A stretch of 64,000 bases of DNA from Faecalicatena contorta. Its GTDB lineage: Bacteria; Bacillota; Clostridia; Lachnospirales; Lachnospiraceae. The DNA lies in NCBI RefSeq assembly GCF_021531975.1, contig NZ_JAFBIY010000004.1:124001-188000 (forward strand), in the 5' to 3' direction. Numbering within the stretch: the first letter of the stretch is position 1; the number at the start of each line of letters is the position of its first letter. Below the pieces are notes generated by a model. The model searched no databases, was not told where the DNA came from, and worked only from the letters and a program-made list of their open reading frames with translations. The translations under genes were made by a program, and so were the position numbers. Of the stretch, positions 16,456 through 24,701 are shown piece after piece.

Positions 16456-18807
16456 ATGGCTTCTAAGTCAAAGAAAAAAACAACAAGACAGACGAAGAAA
16501 AAGAAAAATACAGAACAAAGTTTTTTAAAAGATGAGATAATCATATGGTCTGCACTTGCTGTCAGCATTTTACTTATGATCAGTAATTTTGGCCTTGGCG
16601 GCAGAGCAGGAGATACGGTGTCTGGCTTTATGATAGATGTATTTGGATGGGTTGCTTATATATTTCCATTTATTTTATTTGGGATCACTGCTTTTCTGAT
16701 TTCAAACAGGGGAAATGCGTCTGCTTATATAAAAACAGCAGCAGGTATATTTCTTATTCTTTTGACCTGTACGCTTCTGCATCTGATCAATGAATGGGGC
16801 GGACTATTAGGAGAATTGTCTGGCAGAATCATGACACCGGCAGTTGGTGTCGTGGGTACATATGTGATCGTGATCATCTGTATGATTATCTGTTTCGTAA
16901 TTATTACTGGTAAGTCAGCCCTGAAAGGTGTGAAAAAACAGAGCGAAAAGGCATATGACCGCGCCAGAGAAGATGCTGCGCGAAGACACGAAGCCACACA
17001 GAGCCGCAAGACTCTAAAACAGCAGAACACACAAGCAACAGGGAAGAAACGTGCCGACCGTCATGTGGAAGGCGTATCATTCGATACAACACTTGGTGAG
17101 AAGACAAAGTCTCCGGATATCAAAGAGCTGAAAGCAAAGCCGGAAGAGGAGCCACAGTTTGTAATTAACAGAGGAAATGATTCTGTTGCTGTACCGGACG
17201 AAACAGAAATGGAAGCAGTGCCAGTACCGGTAGCTGCCACGGAATCGGATTTGTCGGCAAAAAAAGGAAAGATCGCAGAAGAGTCCATACGAAAAGAGAC
17301 AGAGAATGTTGCCGCATCAGTGGCAGCTTCAACAGTGAAAAAGAAAAAATCATATCAGTTTCCACCAATGTCACTGCTGAAAAAGGGAAGTAAAAATGGT
17401 GGGGAGTCAGATGCGAGTCTTCGTGAAACAGCAATGAAACTTCAGCAGACCCTTCAAAATTTTGGTGTCAATGTTACGGTAACAAACGTCAGCTGCGGAC
17501 CATCTGTAACACGTTATGAGCTACAGCCGGAAATGGGTGTAAAGGTCAGTAAGATCGTTGGTCTTGCTGATGATATCAAGCTGAACCTTGCAGCAGCGGA
17601 TATTCGTATTGAGGCACCGATCCCTGGAAAGGCCGCAGTTGGTATTGAGGTTCCGAATAAGGAAAACGCAGCGGTTATGTTACGTGATCTGCTGGAGACA
17701 AAAGAATTTAAAGAACATCCCTCCAGTATAGCTTTTGCAGCAGGAAAGGATATCGGAGGAAAGGTTGTTGTAGCAGATATTGCCCGTATGCCGCATCTTC
17801 TGATCGCAGGAGCTACGGGTTCCGGTAAATCTGTCTGTATCAACACTTTAATTATGAGTATTCTGTATAAGGCAACTCCTGAAGAAGTACGTCTTATTAT
17901 GATTGATCCAAAGGTCGTGGAACTGAGCGTATACAATGGTATTCCGCATCTCATGATTCCAGTTGTAACGGATCCTAAGAAAGCGGCCGGTGCACTGAAC
18001 TGGGCAGTCGCAGAAATGACAAGGCGATATCAGGCTTTTGCTGAATACAACGTAAGAGATATGAAAGGATATAATGATAAGGTCGATGCTCTGCCAGAGT
18101 CTTTCGAAGACAGACCAGAACGTATGCCGCAGATTGTTATCATTGTTGATGAGCTTGCTGACCTTATGATGGTAGCACCAGGAGAAGTTGAGGAATCCAT
18201 CTGCCGTCTTGCACAGCTTGCACGTGCTGCAGGCATTCATCTGGTTCTTGCTACACAAAGACCGTCCGTAAATGTTATAACAGGTCTTATAAAGGCAAAT
18301 ATGCCATCCCGGATTGCATTTTCCGTATCTTCCGGTGTGGATTCAAGAACGATTATTGATATGAATGGTGCAGAGAAGCTTCTTGGAAAAGGTGATATGC
18401 TATTCTATCCTTCCGGTTATCAGAAACCGGCCAGAGTACAGGGCTCTTTTGTATCAGACAAGGAAGTTCAGGCCGTGGTTGACTACCTGATTCATCATAA
18501 TGGCGATGCTTCTTATGATGAAGCGATAGAAACACATGTGAATACAACCACCTCGTCATCTGGCAATATTATGAATGCTGAAGGAGACGAACGGGATGTG
18601 TATTTTGCAGAGGCAGGACGACTGATCATTGAAAAGGAAAAAGCATCTATCGGCATGCTCCAGCGTGCGTTTAAAATCGGGTTTAACAGAGCAGCAAGGA
18701 TTATGGACCAGCTTTGCGAAGCTGGTGTTGTAGGTGGAGAAGAGGGCACAAAGCCAAGAAAAATCCTCATGACTATGGAAGAGTTCGAACAGGAGGTTAA
18801 TATATAA
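16456..18807 (+). CDS. ftsK: DNA translocase FtsK/SpoIIIE
   Basis: This septal DNA pump moves chromosomes through closing septa, including into the forespore. The N-terminal third has four hydrophobic segments (about 27-155), then a charged low-complexity linker (about 165-310). The RecA-like motor carries Walker A GATGSGKS near 454 and IIVDELADLMM as Walker B. A C-terminal gamma winged helix (about 715-780, EKASIGMLQRAFKIGFNRAARI) recognises polar DNA motifs. The 783-aa length is normal for spore formers. The TAA of this gene and the ATG of the next overlap by one base. Confidence 0.96.
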   Translation: MASKSKKKTTRQTKKKKNTEQSFLKDEIIIWSALAVSILLMISNFGLGGRAGDTVSGFMIDVFGWVAYIFPFILFGITAFLISNRGNASAYIKTAAGIFLILLTCTLLHLINEWGGLLGELSGRIMTPAVGVVGTYVIVIICMIICFVIITGKSALKGVKKQSEKAYDRAREDAARRHEATQSRKTLKQQNTQATGKKRADRHVEGVSFDTTLGEKTKSPDIKELKAKPEEEPQFVINRGNDSVAVPDETEMEAVPVPVAATESDLSAKKGKIAEESIRKETENVAASVAASTVKKKKSYQFPPMSLLKKGSKNGGESDASLRETAMKLQQTLQNFGVNVTVTNVSCGPSVTRYELQPEMGVKVSKIVGLADDIKLNLAAADIRIEAPIPGKAAVGIEVPNKENAAVMLRDLLETKEFKEHPSSIAFAAGKDIGGKVVVADIARMPHLLIAGATGSGKSVCINTLIMSILYKATPEEVRLIMIDPKVVELSVYNGIPHLMIPVVTDPKKAAGALNWAVAEMTRRYQAFAEYNVRDMKGYNDKVDALPESFEDRPERMPQIVIIVDELADLMMVAPGEVEESICRLAQLARAAGIHLVLATQRPSVNVITGLIKANMPSRIAFSVSSGVDSRTIIDMNGAEKLLGKGDMLFYPSGYQKPARVQGSFVSDKEVQAVVDYLIHHNGDASYDEAIETHVNTTTSSSGNIMNAEGDERDVYFAEAGRLIIEKEKASIGMLQRAFKIGFNRAARIMDQLCEAGVVGGEEGTKPRKILMTMEEFEQEVNI

Positions 18808-20012
18808 TGAGATGCAGATATTGCGGATATGAGATTCCGGATGGTGAACTGTATTGCAAAAAATGTGGAGAAGAGGTTTGTATTGTCCCGGATTATAATC
18901 CTCTGGATGATATGCTTACAGAACACATTAAGGAAGAAGTAAATGAGAGAAAAGAAACAGGAAGAAGTACTGCTGGAAGAAATACCTCTGGCAGAAACAC
19001 CGTTGGCAGAAACACCGTCGGTAGAAACACAACTGGAAGAATGCTATCTGAAAAAGAAAGAAGACGCCGCCAGGCAGAGCGGAAAAAAGCTGCTCTCCGT
19101 AAAAAGCGCAGAAAGCTTCTTCTTATCATGGCTGCGATTATTGCTGTAATTGTTGCGGTATGTGTTGTTTTTTATCAGAATTCATATAAAGGGATTGTGA
19201 ATAAGGGATATAAAGCATTGGAAAAGGAAGAATATAATACTGCAATTTCCTGTTTCCAGAAAGCAATTTCAAAAGATGGAAAAAATGCAGAAGCCTATAC
19301 AGGCCTTTCCAAAGTATATATAAAGCAGAATAAATTAGAAGATGGGGAAACTATATTTTTAGATGCCATTGATAAGCAGCCCAAGAATGCAGATCTTTAC
19401 GAAGCATGTGTTTTGTTTTATCTTGATACGAAGCAGCAGATGTCAATTCCGGTTCTTTTAGAAGATGTAGATGACAGTGTTGCAGAAAAGCTGGCGGAAT
19501 ATATAATCAGTGAGCCACAGTTCAGTCTGGATGATGAAGAAACATATGAGGATGTACAGCAGCTCGAACTGACATCGGATGCAGGAACCATCTACTATAC
19601 AACAGATGGAACAGAACCGACTACAGAAAGTATAAAGTATACGGAGCCAATCCAGATCAGCGAAGGCGAAACAACTGTACGGGCGATATCTGTAAACAAG
19701 AAAGGCGTACCGAGCAAGTCTGCAGACAAAAAGTATACTGTTGAATTTCCAATCGAGGATGCACCGGCAGTTTCACCGTCTACCGGACAATATGAACAGG
19801 CAACCAGGATAGAAGTAAAAGTCCCGGAGGGATATGAGGCATATTATACAATGAATGGAGAAGAGCCAACAACTGCCTCTAAGAAATATACAGGACCAAT
19901 TGATATGCCGGAAGGAGAAACGTTATTTAAAGTAGTGCTGGTGAACAGTAAAGGCCGTTTAAGCGGAGTGACTACAAGAAATTATATGTATGAACCTGTT
20001 ACAGAAGAGTAA
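18807..20012 (+). CDS. Membrane protein with zinc ribbon, TPR and chitobiase C-terminal domains
   Basis: Domains in order: an N-terminal zinc ribbon (CRYC..CKKC, residues 3-20); a pentapeptide repeat tract GRNT[VST] (52-76); a basic Arg/Lys stretch; one membrane helix (about 104-123); two TPR-like repeats (about 128-200); and two beta-rich modules with TIYYTTDGTEPT and EAYYTMNGEEPT, typical of the chitobiase/beta-hexosaminidase C-terminal (CHB_HEX_C) fold. The likely topology is ribbon inside and TPR plus CHB modules outside. The function is unknown; the first base overlaps the ftsK stop, which suggests a septum or envelope role. Confidence 0.75.
   Translation: MRCRYCGYEIPDGELYCKKCGEEVCIVPDYNPLDDMLTEHIKEEVNERKETGRSTAGRNTSGRNTVGRNTVGRNTTGRMLSEKERRRRQAERKKAALRKKRRKLLLIMAAIIAVIVAVCVVFYQNSYKGIVNKGYKALEKEEYNTAISCFQKAISKDGKNAEAYTGLSKVYIKQNKLEDGETIFLDAIDKQPKNADLYEACVLFYLDTKQQMSIPVLLEDVDDSVAEKLAEYIISEPQFSLDDEETYEDVQQLELTSDAGTIYYTTDGTEPTTESIKYTEPIQISEGETTVRAISVNKKGVPSKSADKKYTVEFPIEDAPAVSPSTGQYEQATRIEVKVPEGYEAYYTMNGEEPTTASKKYTGPIDMPEGETLFKVVLVNSKGRLSGVTTRNYMYEPVTEE
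18960..19034 (+). repeat. Five tandem 15-bp coding repeats
   Basis: Five imperfect 15-bp units, consensus GGCAGAAACACCGTT, encode the repeated pentapeptide GRNT[V/S/T] in the juxtamembrane region of the zinc-ribbon/TPR protein. Units 3 and 4 differ by a single base, a sign of recent duplication. The unit length is a multiple of three, so changes in copy number would keep the frame. Confidence 0.85.
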
Positions 20013-20018
20013 ACAGGA

Positions 20019-20038
20019 TTGTATTCAAATAAATACAA
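20019..20038. promoter_or_regulatory. TTGTA-N10-TACAA inverted repeat upstream of adh
   Basis: The site reads TTGTATTCAAATAAATACAA, with 7-bp arms TTGTATT/AATACAA. It lies 18 bp before the adh -35 box. The same TTGTA-N10-TACAA pattern occurs upstream of pflB at 29200-29219. The binding protein is unknown. Confidence 0.45.
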
Positions 20039-20056
20039 GAAATTTGCGAAATCCTA

Positions 20057-20085
20057 TTGCGTTAATTTTTTAACGGACTTACAAT
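20057..20085 (+). promoter_or_regulatory. Promoter of the Fe-alcohol dehydrogenase gene
   Basis: TTGCGT (20057-20062) and TACAAT (20080-20085) are 17 bp apart. The spacer and the region just after the -10 box each hold a Rex-type inverted repeat. Confidence 0.65.
20059..20076. promoter_or_regulatory. Rex-type operator 1 in the adh promoter spacer
   Basis: GCGTTAATTTTTTAACGG contains the exact core GTTAA-N4-TTAAC (20061-20074) of the clostridial Rex consensus TTGTTAA-N4-TTAACAA. Only the two outer bases on each side differ. It overlaps the -35 box and the spacer. Confidence 0.7.
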
Positions 20086-20086
20086 A

Positions 20087-20104
20087 TAGTTAATTAATTA
20101 ACAA
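20087..20104. promoter_or_regulatory. Rex-type operator 2 at the adh transcription start
   Basis: TAGTTAATTAATTAACAA matches TTGTTAA-N4-TTAACAA at all but one of the 14 defined positions. It starts 2 bp after the -10 box and so covers the expected start of transcription, a classic repressor position. Confidence 0.8.
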
Positions 20105-20125
20105 ACGTAAAGGAGATGCAAAAAA

Positions 20126-21307
20126 ATGGCTAGATTCACATTACCAAGAGATGTATATCACGGAAAAGGATGCTTAGAAGAGTTAAAGAACTTAAAAGGA
20201 AAGAAAGCAATCCTTGTTGTAGGTGGCGGTTCCATGAAACGTCAGGGATTTCTTGACAAGGCAGTAAATTACCTGAAAGAAGCCGGAATGGAAGTGGAAT
20301 TATTCGAAGGTGTTGAACCTGACCCGTCTGTGGAAACAGTAATGAAGGGTGCAGAAGCAATGCGAAAATTTGAACCAGACTGGATCGTAGCAATGGGCGG
20401 AGGTTCTCCGATTGATGCCGCAAAGGCTATGTGGGCGTTCTATGAATATCCGGAAACAACTTTTGAAGATTTGATCACGCCTTTTAATTTCCCTGAATTA
20501 AGACAGAAAGCGAAATTTGCAGCAATTCCATCTACATCTGGAACAGCAACAGAGGTTACTGCTTTCTCTGTTATTACAGATTATTCAAAGGGAATCAAAT
20601 ATCCTTTAGCTGATTTTAATATTACACCTGATGTAGCGATCGTAGATTCCGAGTTAGTAGAAGGACTTCCTGCAAAACAGGTTGCCTACACAGGTATGGA
20701 TGCATTGACACACGCCATCGAGGCCTATGTTTCTACCCTTAACTGTGTGTATACAGATCCACTTGCTATTCAGGCAATCGAAATGGTATTTGATTATCTG
20801 CCGGCTTCCTTTAACGGTAATATGGAAGCAAGAGCACAGATGCACGATGCACAGTGCCTTGCAGGTATGGCATTTTCCAATGCATTACTTGGTATTGTTC
20901 ATTCTATGGCACATAAGACAGGTGCTGCATTCTCCACAGGACATATTACACATGGTCTTGCAAATGCAATGTATCTGCCATACGTAATCAAATATAATGC
21001 AAAAGATCCTGTTGCAGCAAAACGTTATGCAGAGATTGCAAGAAAAACAGGTCTTGAAGGGGCATCTGAGAAAGCATTGATCAACAGTCTTTGCAAAAAA
21101 ATTGATGAATTCAATGTAATCCTGAATATTCCGGCTACACTGAAAGATTTTGGTATTATTGAAAGTGAATTCAAAGAAAAGATTGCTACCATTGCAGAAA
21201 ATGCAGTTGGTGATGCATGTACAGGTTCAAACCCAAGAGCAATTGACCCTGCAACAATGGAAAAACTGTTCACATGTATTTACTATGGTACAGAAGTAGA
21301 TTTCTAA
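20126..21307 (+). CDS. Iron-containing alcohol dehydrogenase
   Basis: This group III (iron-dependent) dehydrogenase reduces aldehydes such as acetaldehyde or butyraldehyde to alcohols with NAD(P)H, regenerating NAD+. The Rossmann half has VVGGGSMKRQG and AMGGGSPIDAAK; the helical half has the family signatures GMDALTHAIEAY and HSMAHKTGAAFSTGHITHGLANA with the metal-binding histidines. The 393-aa length is normal. It has its own promoter with two Rex-type operators and a strong terminator, so it forms a single-gene redox-responsive unit. The exact substrate cannot be told. Confidence 0.93.
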   Translation: MARFTLPRDVYHGKGCLEELKNLKGKKAILVVGGGSMKRQGFLDKAVNYLKEAGMEVELFEGVEPDPSVETVMKGAEAMRKFEPDWIVAMGGGSPIDAAKAMWAFYEYPETTFEDLITPFNFPELRQKAKFAAIPSTSGTATEVTAFSVITDYSKGIKYPLADFNITPDVAIVDSELVEGLPAKQVAYTGMDALTHAIEAYVSTLNCVYTDPLAIQAIEMVFDYLPASFNGNMEARAQMHDAQCLAGMAFSNALLGIVHSMAHKTGAAFSTGHITHGLANAMYLPYVIKYNAKDPVAAKRYAEIARKTGLEGASEKALINSLCKKIDEFNVILNIPATLKDFGIIESEFKEKIATIAENAVGDACTGSNPRAIDPATMEKLFTCIYYGTEVDF

Positions 21308-21311
21308 AACA

Positions 21312-21361
21312 TTGACAAAAAAATGGCAGATATAGGTCTTTATCTGTCATTTTTTTGTCAA
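21312..21361. terminator. Strong terminator after adh
   Basis: A 21-bp stem with one G-U pair joins 21312-21332 to 21341-21361 around an 8-nt loop. A-rich and T-rich tracts within the arms make it look bidirectional. Confidence 0.85.
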
Positions 21362-21420
21362 AAGTAGAAAAAATAGTTATCGGTTTTATGAAAAATTCAG
21401 AAGAATTATACATGTGTTGC

Positions 21421-21449
21421 TTGATATTTTTTTTCATATACATTATTAT
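21421..21449 (+). promoter_or_regulatory. Probable promoter of nfnAB
   Basis: TTGATA (21421-21426), a 17-bp T-rich spacer and TATTAT (21444-21449) lie about 30 bp before the ATG. No Rex-type site is visible near it. Confidence 0.55.
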
Positions 21450-21481
21450 ATAGGAAGTATAAGAATTAGGGAGGAAAAACA

Positions 21482-22369
21482 ATGTACAAGATATTAAAAG
21501 CAGAAAAACTGGCTGCTAACATTTATCTTATGGATGTAGAAGCTCCGCGTGTTGCAAGACATTGTGAACCAGGACAGTTCGTCATCGTTAAGATGGATGA
21601 AAAGGGTGAGAGAATTCCTCTTACAATCTGTGATTTCGACAGAGAAGCTGGAATTGTTACAATTGTATTCCAGCCAGTTGGAGCATCAACAACAAAGATG
21701 ACAGAATTAAAAGCAGGCGATGCCTTCCGTGACTTTACAGGCCCACTTGGATGCGCTTCCGAGTTCGTAACAGAGGATATTGAGACTCTGAAGAATAAAA
21801 AGTTCCTGTTTGTCGGCGGCGGTGTAGGTGCAGCTCCAATTTATCCACAGGTAAAATGGATGAAGGAACATGGTATTGATGTTGACGTTATTATTGGTTC
21901 CAAGACAAAAGATCTGTTGATCCTTGAGGAAGAAATGAAAGCTGTTTCCGGAAATTATTATCCATGTACAGATGACGGATCTTATGGACATGCTGGTATG
22001 GTTACATCTATGATTGATGAACTGGTTGAAAAAGGAAACAAATACGATGTCTGTGTTGCAATCGGGCCGATGATCATGATGAAGTTTGCTTGCCTGACTA
22101 CAAAAAAACACGGAATTCCAACAATCGTTAGTATGAACCCAATCATGGTTGACGGAACAGGTATGTGTGGTGCATGCCGTGTTATCGTTGGCGATGAAGT
22201 GAAGTTCGCATGCGTAGACGGTCCGGAATTCGACGGACATCTTGTTGACTTTGATACTGCAATGAAGAGACAGCAGATGTACAAGACAGCAGAAGGACGT
22301 GCGATGCTGAAATTACAGGAAGGCGACACCCACCATGGTGGATGTGGTCATTGCGGAGGTGACGAGTAA
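21482..22369 (+). CDS. nfnA: NADH-dependent ferredoxin:NADP+ oxidoreductase, small subunit NfnA (SudB-like)
   Basis: The subunit carries an FAD domain (about 1-100, PLTICDFDREAG), an NAD-binding domain (FVGGGVGAAPIYPQ near 110) and a [2Fe-2S] site of the dihydroorotate dehydrogenase electron-transfer type (GTGMCGACRV..FACVDGPEFDG). With NfnB it forms an electron-bifurcating transhydrogenase that couples reduced ferredoxin plus NADH to NADPH formation. At 295 aa it ends in a His/Gly/Cys tail (THHGGCGHCGGDE) beyond the usual fold. Its stop shares a base with the nfnB ATG. Sulfide dehydrogenase activity is the alternative reading. Confidence 0.88.
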   Translation: MYKILKAEKLAANIYLMDVEAPRVARHCEPGQFVIVKMDEKGERIPLTICDFDREAGIVTIVFQPVGASTTKMTELKAGDAFRDFTGPLGCASEFVTEDIETLKNKKFLFVGGGVGAAPIYPQVKWMKEHGIDVDVIIGSKTKDLLILEEEMKAVSGNYYPCTDDGSYGHAGMVTSMIDELVEKGNKYDVCVAIGPMIMMKFACLTTKKHGIPTIVSMNPIMVDGTGMCGACRVIVGDEVKFACVDGPEFDGHLVDFDTAMKRQQMYKTAEGRAMLKLQEGDTHHGGCGHCGGDE

Positions 22370-23754
22370 TGGCAGATGTATTAAAGAGAGTACCTGTAAG
22401 AGAACAGGATCCAAAGGTAAGAGCAACTAACTTCGAAGAAGTATGTTATGGCTATAATAAAGAAGAAGCAATGGAAGAAGCAAGCCGCTGCCTGAATTGT
22501 AAGAATGCAAAATGTGTGCAGGGATGTCCGGTTTCCATTAATATTCCTGGATTTATTTCCAAAGTGAAAGAAGGAGATATCGAAGGAGCATATCAGGTGA
22601 TCGGAGAGTCTTCCGCACTTCCTGCAATCTGCGGACGTGTATGTCCACAGGAATCACAGTGTGAATGCAAATGTATCCGTGGTATCAAAGGTGATCCTGT
22701 ATCTATTGGTAAGCTGGAGAGATTCGTTGCAGATTATGCACTGGAGAATGATATTAAACCAGCAAAGGCTGAGAAGATGAACGGACACAAAGTTGCAGTT
22801 ATCGGTTCCGGTCCATCTGGTCTAACATGTGCTGGTGACCTTGCAAAGCTTGGTTATGATGTAACTGTTTTTGAAGCACTTCATGAACTCGGTGGTGTAT
22901 TAGTATATGGAATTCCTGAGTTCCGTCTTCCAAAGCAGAAGGTTGTAAAGAAAGAAATCGAAAAAGTAAAAGAATTAGGCGTTAAGTTCGAAACAAATGT
23001 TGTTATCGGTAAATCTACAACAATTGACCAGTTAATGGAAGAGGAAGATTTTGAAGCTGTATTTATCGGTTCCGGAGCAGGCCTTCCGATGTTTATGGGT
23101 ATCCCGGGAGAGACAGCAAATGGTGTATTCTCCGCAAATGAATACCTGACAAGAAGTAATCTGATGAAAGCATTTGATGATTCTTATGATACTCCGATCG
23201 CAGCAGGTAAGAAAGTTGCAGTTATTGGTGGTGGTAACGTAGCAATGGACGCTGCAAGAACAGCACTTCGTCTCGGTGCAGAAGTACATATTGTATACCG
23301 TCGTAGTGAAGCAGAGCTTCCGGCCAGAGTAGAAGAAGTACACCATGCAAAAGAAGAGGGCGTTATTTTTGATCTTCTTACCAATCCAAAAGAAATTCTC
23401 GTAGATGAGAACGGATGGGTAAAAGGAATGAAAGTTATCAAAATGGAACTTGGCGAGCCAGATGCTTCTGGAAGAAGACGTCCGGTAGAAATCGAAGGTT
23501 CCGAATACGAAATGGAATTAGATACCGTAATCATGTCACTCGGTACATCTCCAAACCCATTAATTGCATCAACGACAAAGGGTCTTGAGACAAACAGAAG
23601 AAAATGTATCGTGGCAGAAGAAGAAAATGGACAGACATCAAAAGCATGCGTATTCGCAGGTGGAGATGCTGTAACAGGCGCTGCTACTGTAATCCTTGCA
23701 ATGGGTGCAGGTAAGGCAGGTGCAAAAGGAATTCACGAATTATTATCTAAGTAG
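22369..23754 (+). CDS. nfnB: NADH-dependent ferredoxin:NADP+ oxidoreductase, large subunit NfnB (GltD/SudA-like)
   Basis: This is the glutamate synthase small-chain-like flavoprotein of Nfn. The N-terminus has two [4Fe-4S] clusters (CLNCKNAKCVQGCP and CGRVCPQESQCECKC), then two Rossmann folds with VIGSGPSGLTCAGDLAKLGYDVTV shortened here to GSGPSGLTCAG (near 144) and GGGNVAMDAARTA (near 286). At 461 aa it matches standalone GltA/NfnB rather than a true glutamate synthase, and no large GOGAT subunit is adjacent. Pairing with nfnA through a one-base overlap makes the bifurcating transhydrogenase the best assignment. Confidence 0.9.
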   Translation: MADVLKRVPVREQDPKVRATNFEEVCYGYNKEEAMEEASRCLNCKNAKCVQGCPVSINIPGFISKVKEGDIEGAYQVIGESSALPAICGRVCPQESQCECKCIRGIKGDPVSIGKLERFVADYALENDIKPAKAEKMNGHKVAVIGSGPSGLTCAGDLAKLGYDVTVFEALHELGGVLVYGIPEFRLPKQKVVKKEIEKVKELGVKFETNVVIGKSTTIDQLMEEEDFEAVFIGSGAGLPMFMGIPGETANGVFSANEYLTRSNLMKAFDDSYDTPIAAGKKVAVIGGGNVAMDAARTALRLGAEVHIVYRRSEAELPARVEEVHHAKEEGVIFDLLTNPKEILVDENGWVKGMKVIKMELGEPDASGRRRPVEIEGSEYEMELDTVIMSLGTSPNPLIASTTKGLETNRRKCIVAEEENGQTSKACVFAGGDAVTGAATVILAMGAGKAGAKGIHELLSK

Positions 23755-23757
23755 TTT

Positions 23758-23800
23758 AATTTGGGACGTAGACTTTTTGAAAAAGTCTACGTCCCAAATT
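23758..23800. repeat. 43-nt perfect palindrome after nfnAB
   Basis: Perfect 21-bp arms (23758-23778 and 23780-23800) surround a single G. The arms read AATTTGGGACGTAGAC then TTTTT. It may fold as the nfnAB terminator. The GGGAC..GTCCC borders, followed by a CTGTCCCC motif at 23831-23838, resemble dispersed REP-like repeats of Firmicutes. Confidence 0.7.
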
Positions 23801-23802
23801 GT

Positions 23803-23863
23803 ATTTTGTGGTGTACCCAAATGAAAAATGTCCTGTCCCCTTTTGCATTTTGTGGTGTACCCA
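23803..23863 (+). repeat. Two direct 17-bp repeats between nfnAB and the ZIP gene
   Basis: ATTTTGTGGTGTACCCA occurs at 23803-23819 and again at 23847-23863, a 44-bp period. The two copies flank ATGAAAAATGTCCTGTCCCC. They are adjacent to the 43-nt palindrome and probably belong to the same repetitive element. Confidence 0.75.
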
Positions 23864-23872
23864 TGGTATAAT
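23843..23872 (+). promoter_or_regulatory. Possible promoter of the ZIP transporter gene
   Basis: TTGCAT (23843-23848) and a perfect TATAAT (23867-23872) are 18 bp apart. Most of the spacer is the second copy of the direct repeat, so the repeat element appears to supply part of the promoter. Confidence 0.55.
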
Positions 23873-23909
23873 GGCTCGTGTATAAAAATGTAAGTAAGGA
23901 GACACTATT

Positions 23910-24686
23910 ATGACGATATTCTGGGGACTTGTTATTCCATTCCTTGGAACTGCAGCAGGCGCCGCCTGCGTTTTATTTGTAAAAGATGAACTGCCGATTC
24001 GTGTGCAGAAAATACTTTTGGGATTTGCAGCGGGAGTAATGGTGGCAGCATCTGTATGGTCACTTTTGATTCCGGCTATGGATATGTCACAAGATATGGG
24101 GAAATTTGCCTTTATTCCAGCAGCTGTCGGGTTTCTTCTGGGTATTGCATTTCTGCTCATTCTGGACCGCACGATTCCACATATGCATATAGGTTCTGAT
24201 GAGACAGAAGGACCCAAAGCGTCTTTCAAGAAATCTACAATGCTTGTATTAGCGGTTACAATTCATAATATTCCAGAGGGTATCTCCAGTGGTGCCATAT
24301 TTGCAGGTTTGCTGACAGATAATACTGATGTTACATTAGCAGGGGCTTTTGCTTTGTCGATAGGTATTGCTCTTCAGAATCTTCCGGAAGGCTTTATTGT
24401 ATCTCTTCCTGTGAAAAATGAAGGAAATAGCCGTGGGAAAGCATTTTTGCATGGTGCAATGTCAGGAATCGTTGAACCGATTGCCGGAGGGATTACCGTT
24501 TTACTTGCTTCATATATCACCCCAGCGCTCCCTTATTTGCTTGCTTTTGCGGCGGGCGCAATGATTTATGTTGTTGTAGAAGAACTGGTGCCGGAATCTG
24601 CGGAAGGTGACCATAGTAACATTGGTACAATCGGGTTTGCTCTTGGATTTACGCTGATGATGATTCTGGATGTTGCACTTGGATAG
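23910..24686 (+). CDS. ZIP-family divalent metal transporter
   Basis: This polytopic membrane protein imports zinc, iron or another divalent metal. It has about eight hydrophobic segments in 258 aa and the two signature helices HNIPEGISSGAIF and LQNLPEGFIVSLP with the metal-binding histidine, asparagine and glutamates. A short His-containing loop (TIPHMHIGSDE) precedes the first. It closely resembles the ZupT/GufA branch. No zinc-responsive operator was recognised; the promoter lies in a repeat patch. Confidence 0.92.
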   Translation: MTIFWGLVIPFLGTAAGAACVLFVKDELPIRVQKILLGFAAGVMVAASVWSLLIPAMDMSQDMGKFAFIPAAVGFLLGIAFLLILDRTIPHMHIGSDETEGPKASFKKSTMLVLAVTIHNIPEGISSGAIFAGLLTDNTDVTLAGAFALSIGIALQNLPEGFIVSLPVKNEGNSRGKAFLHGAMSGIVEPIAGGITVLLASYITPALPYLLAFAAGAMIYVVVEELVPESAEGDHSNIGTIGFALGFTLMMILDVALG

Positions 24687-24701
24687 CACAGGAGACAAAA
24701 C

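Noticed and set aside
18943-19149. Second + strand frame over the pentapeptide repeats (LAETPLAETP..)
   Set aside because: It arises because 15-bp periodicity keeps other frames open; the zinc-ribbon/TPR frame is longer and has domain support.
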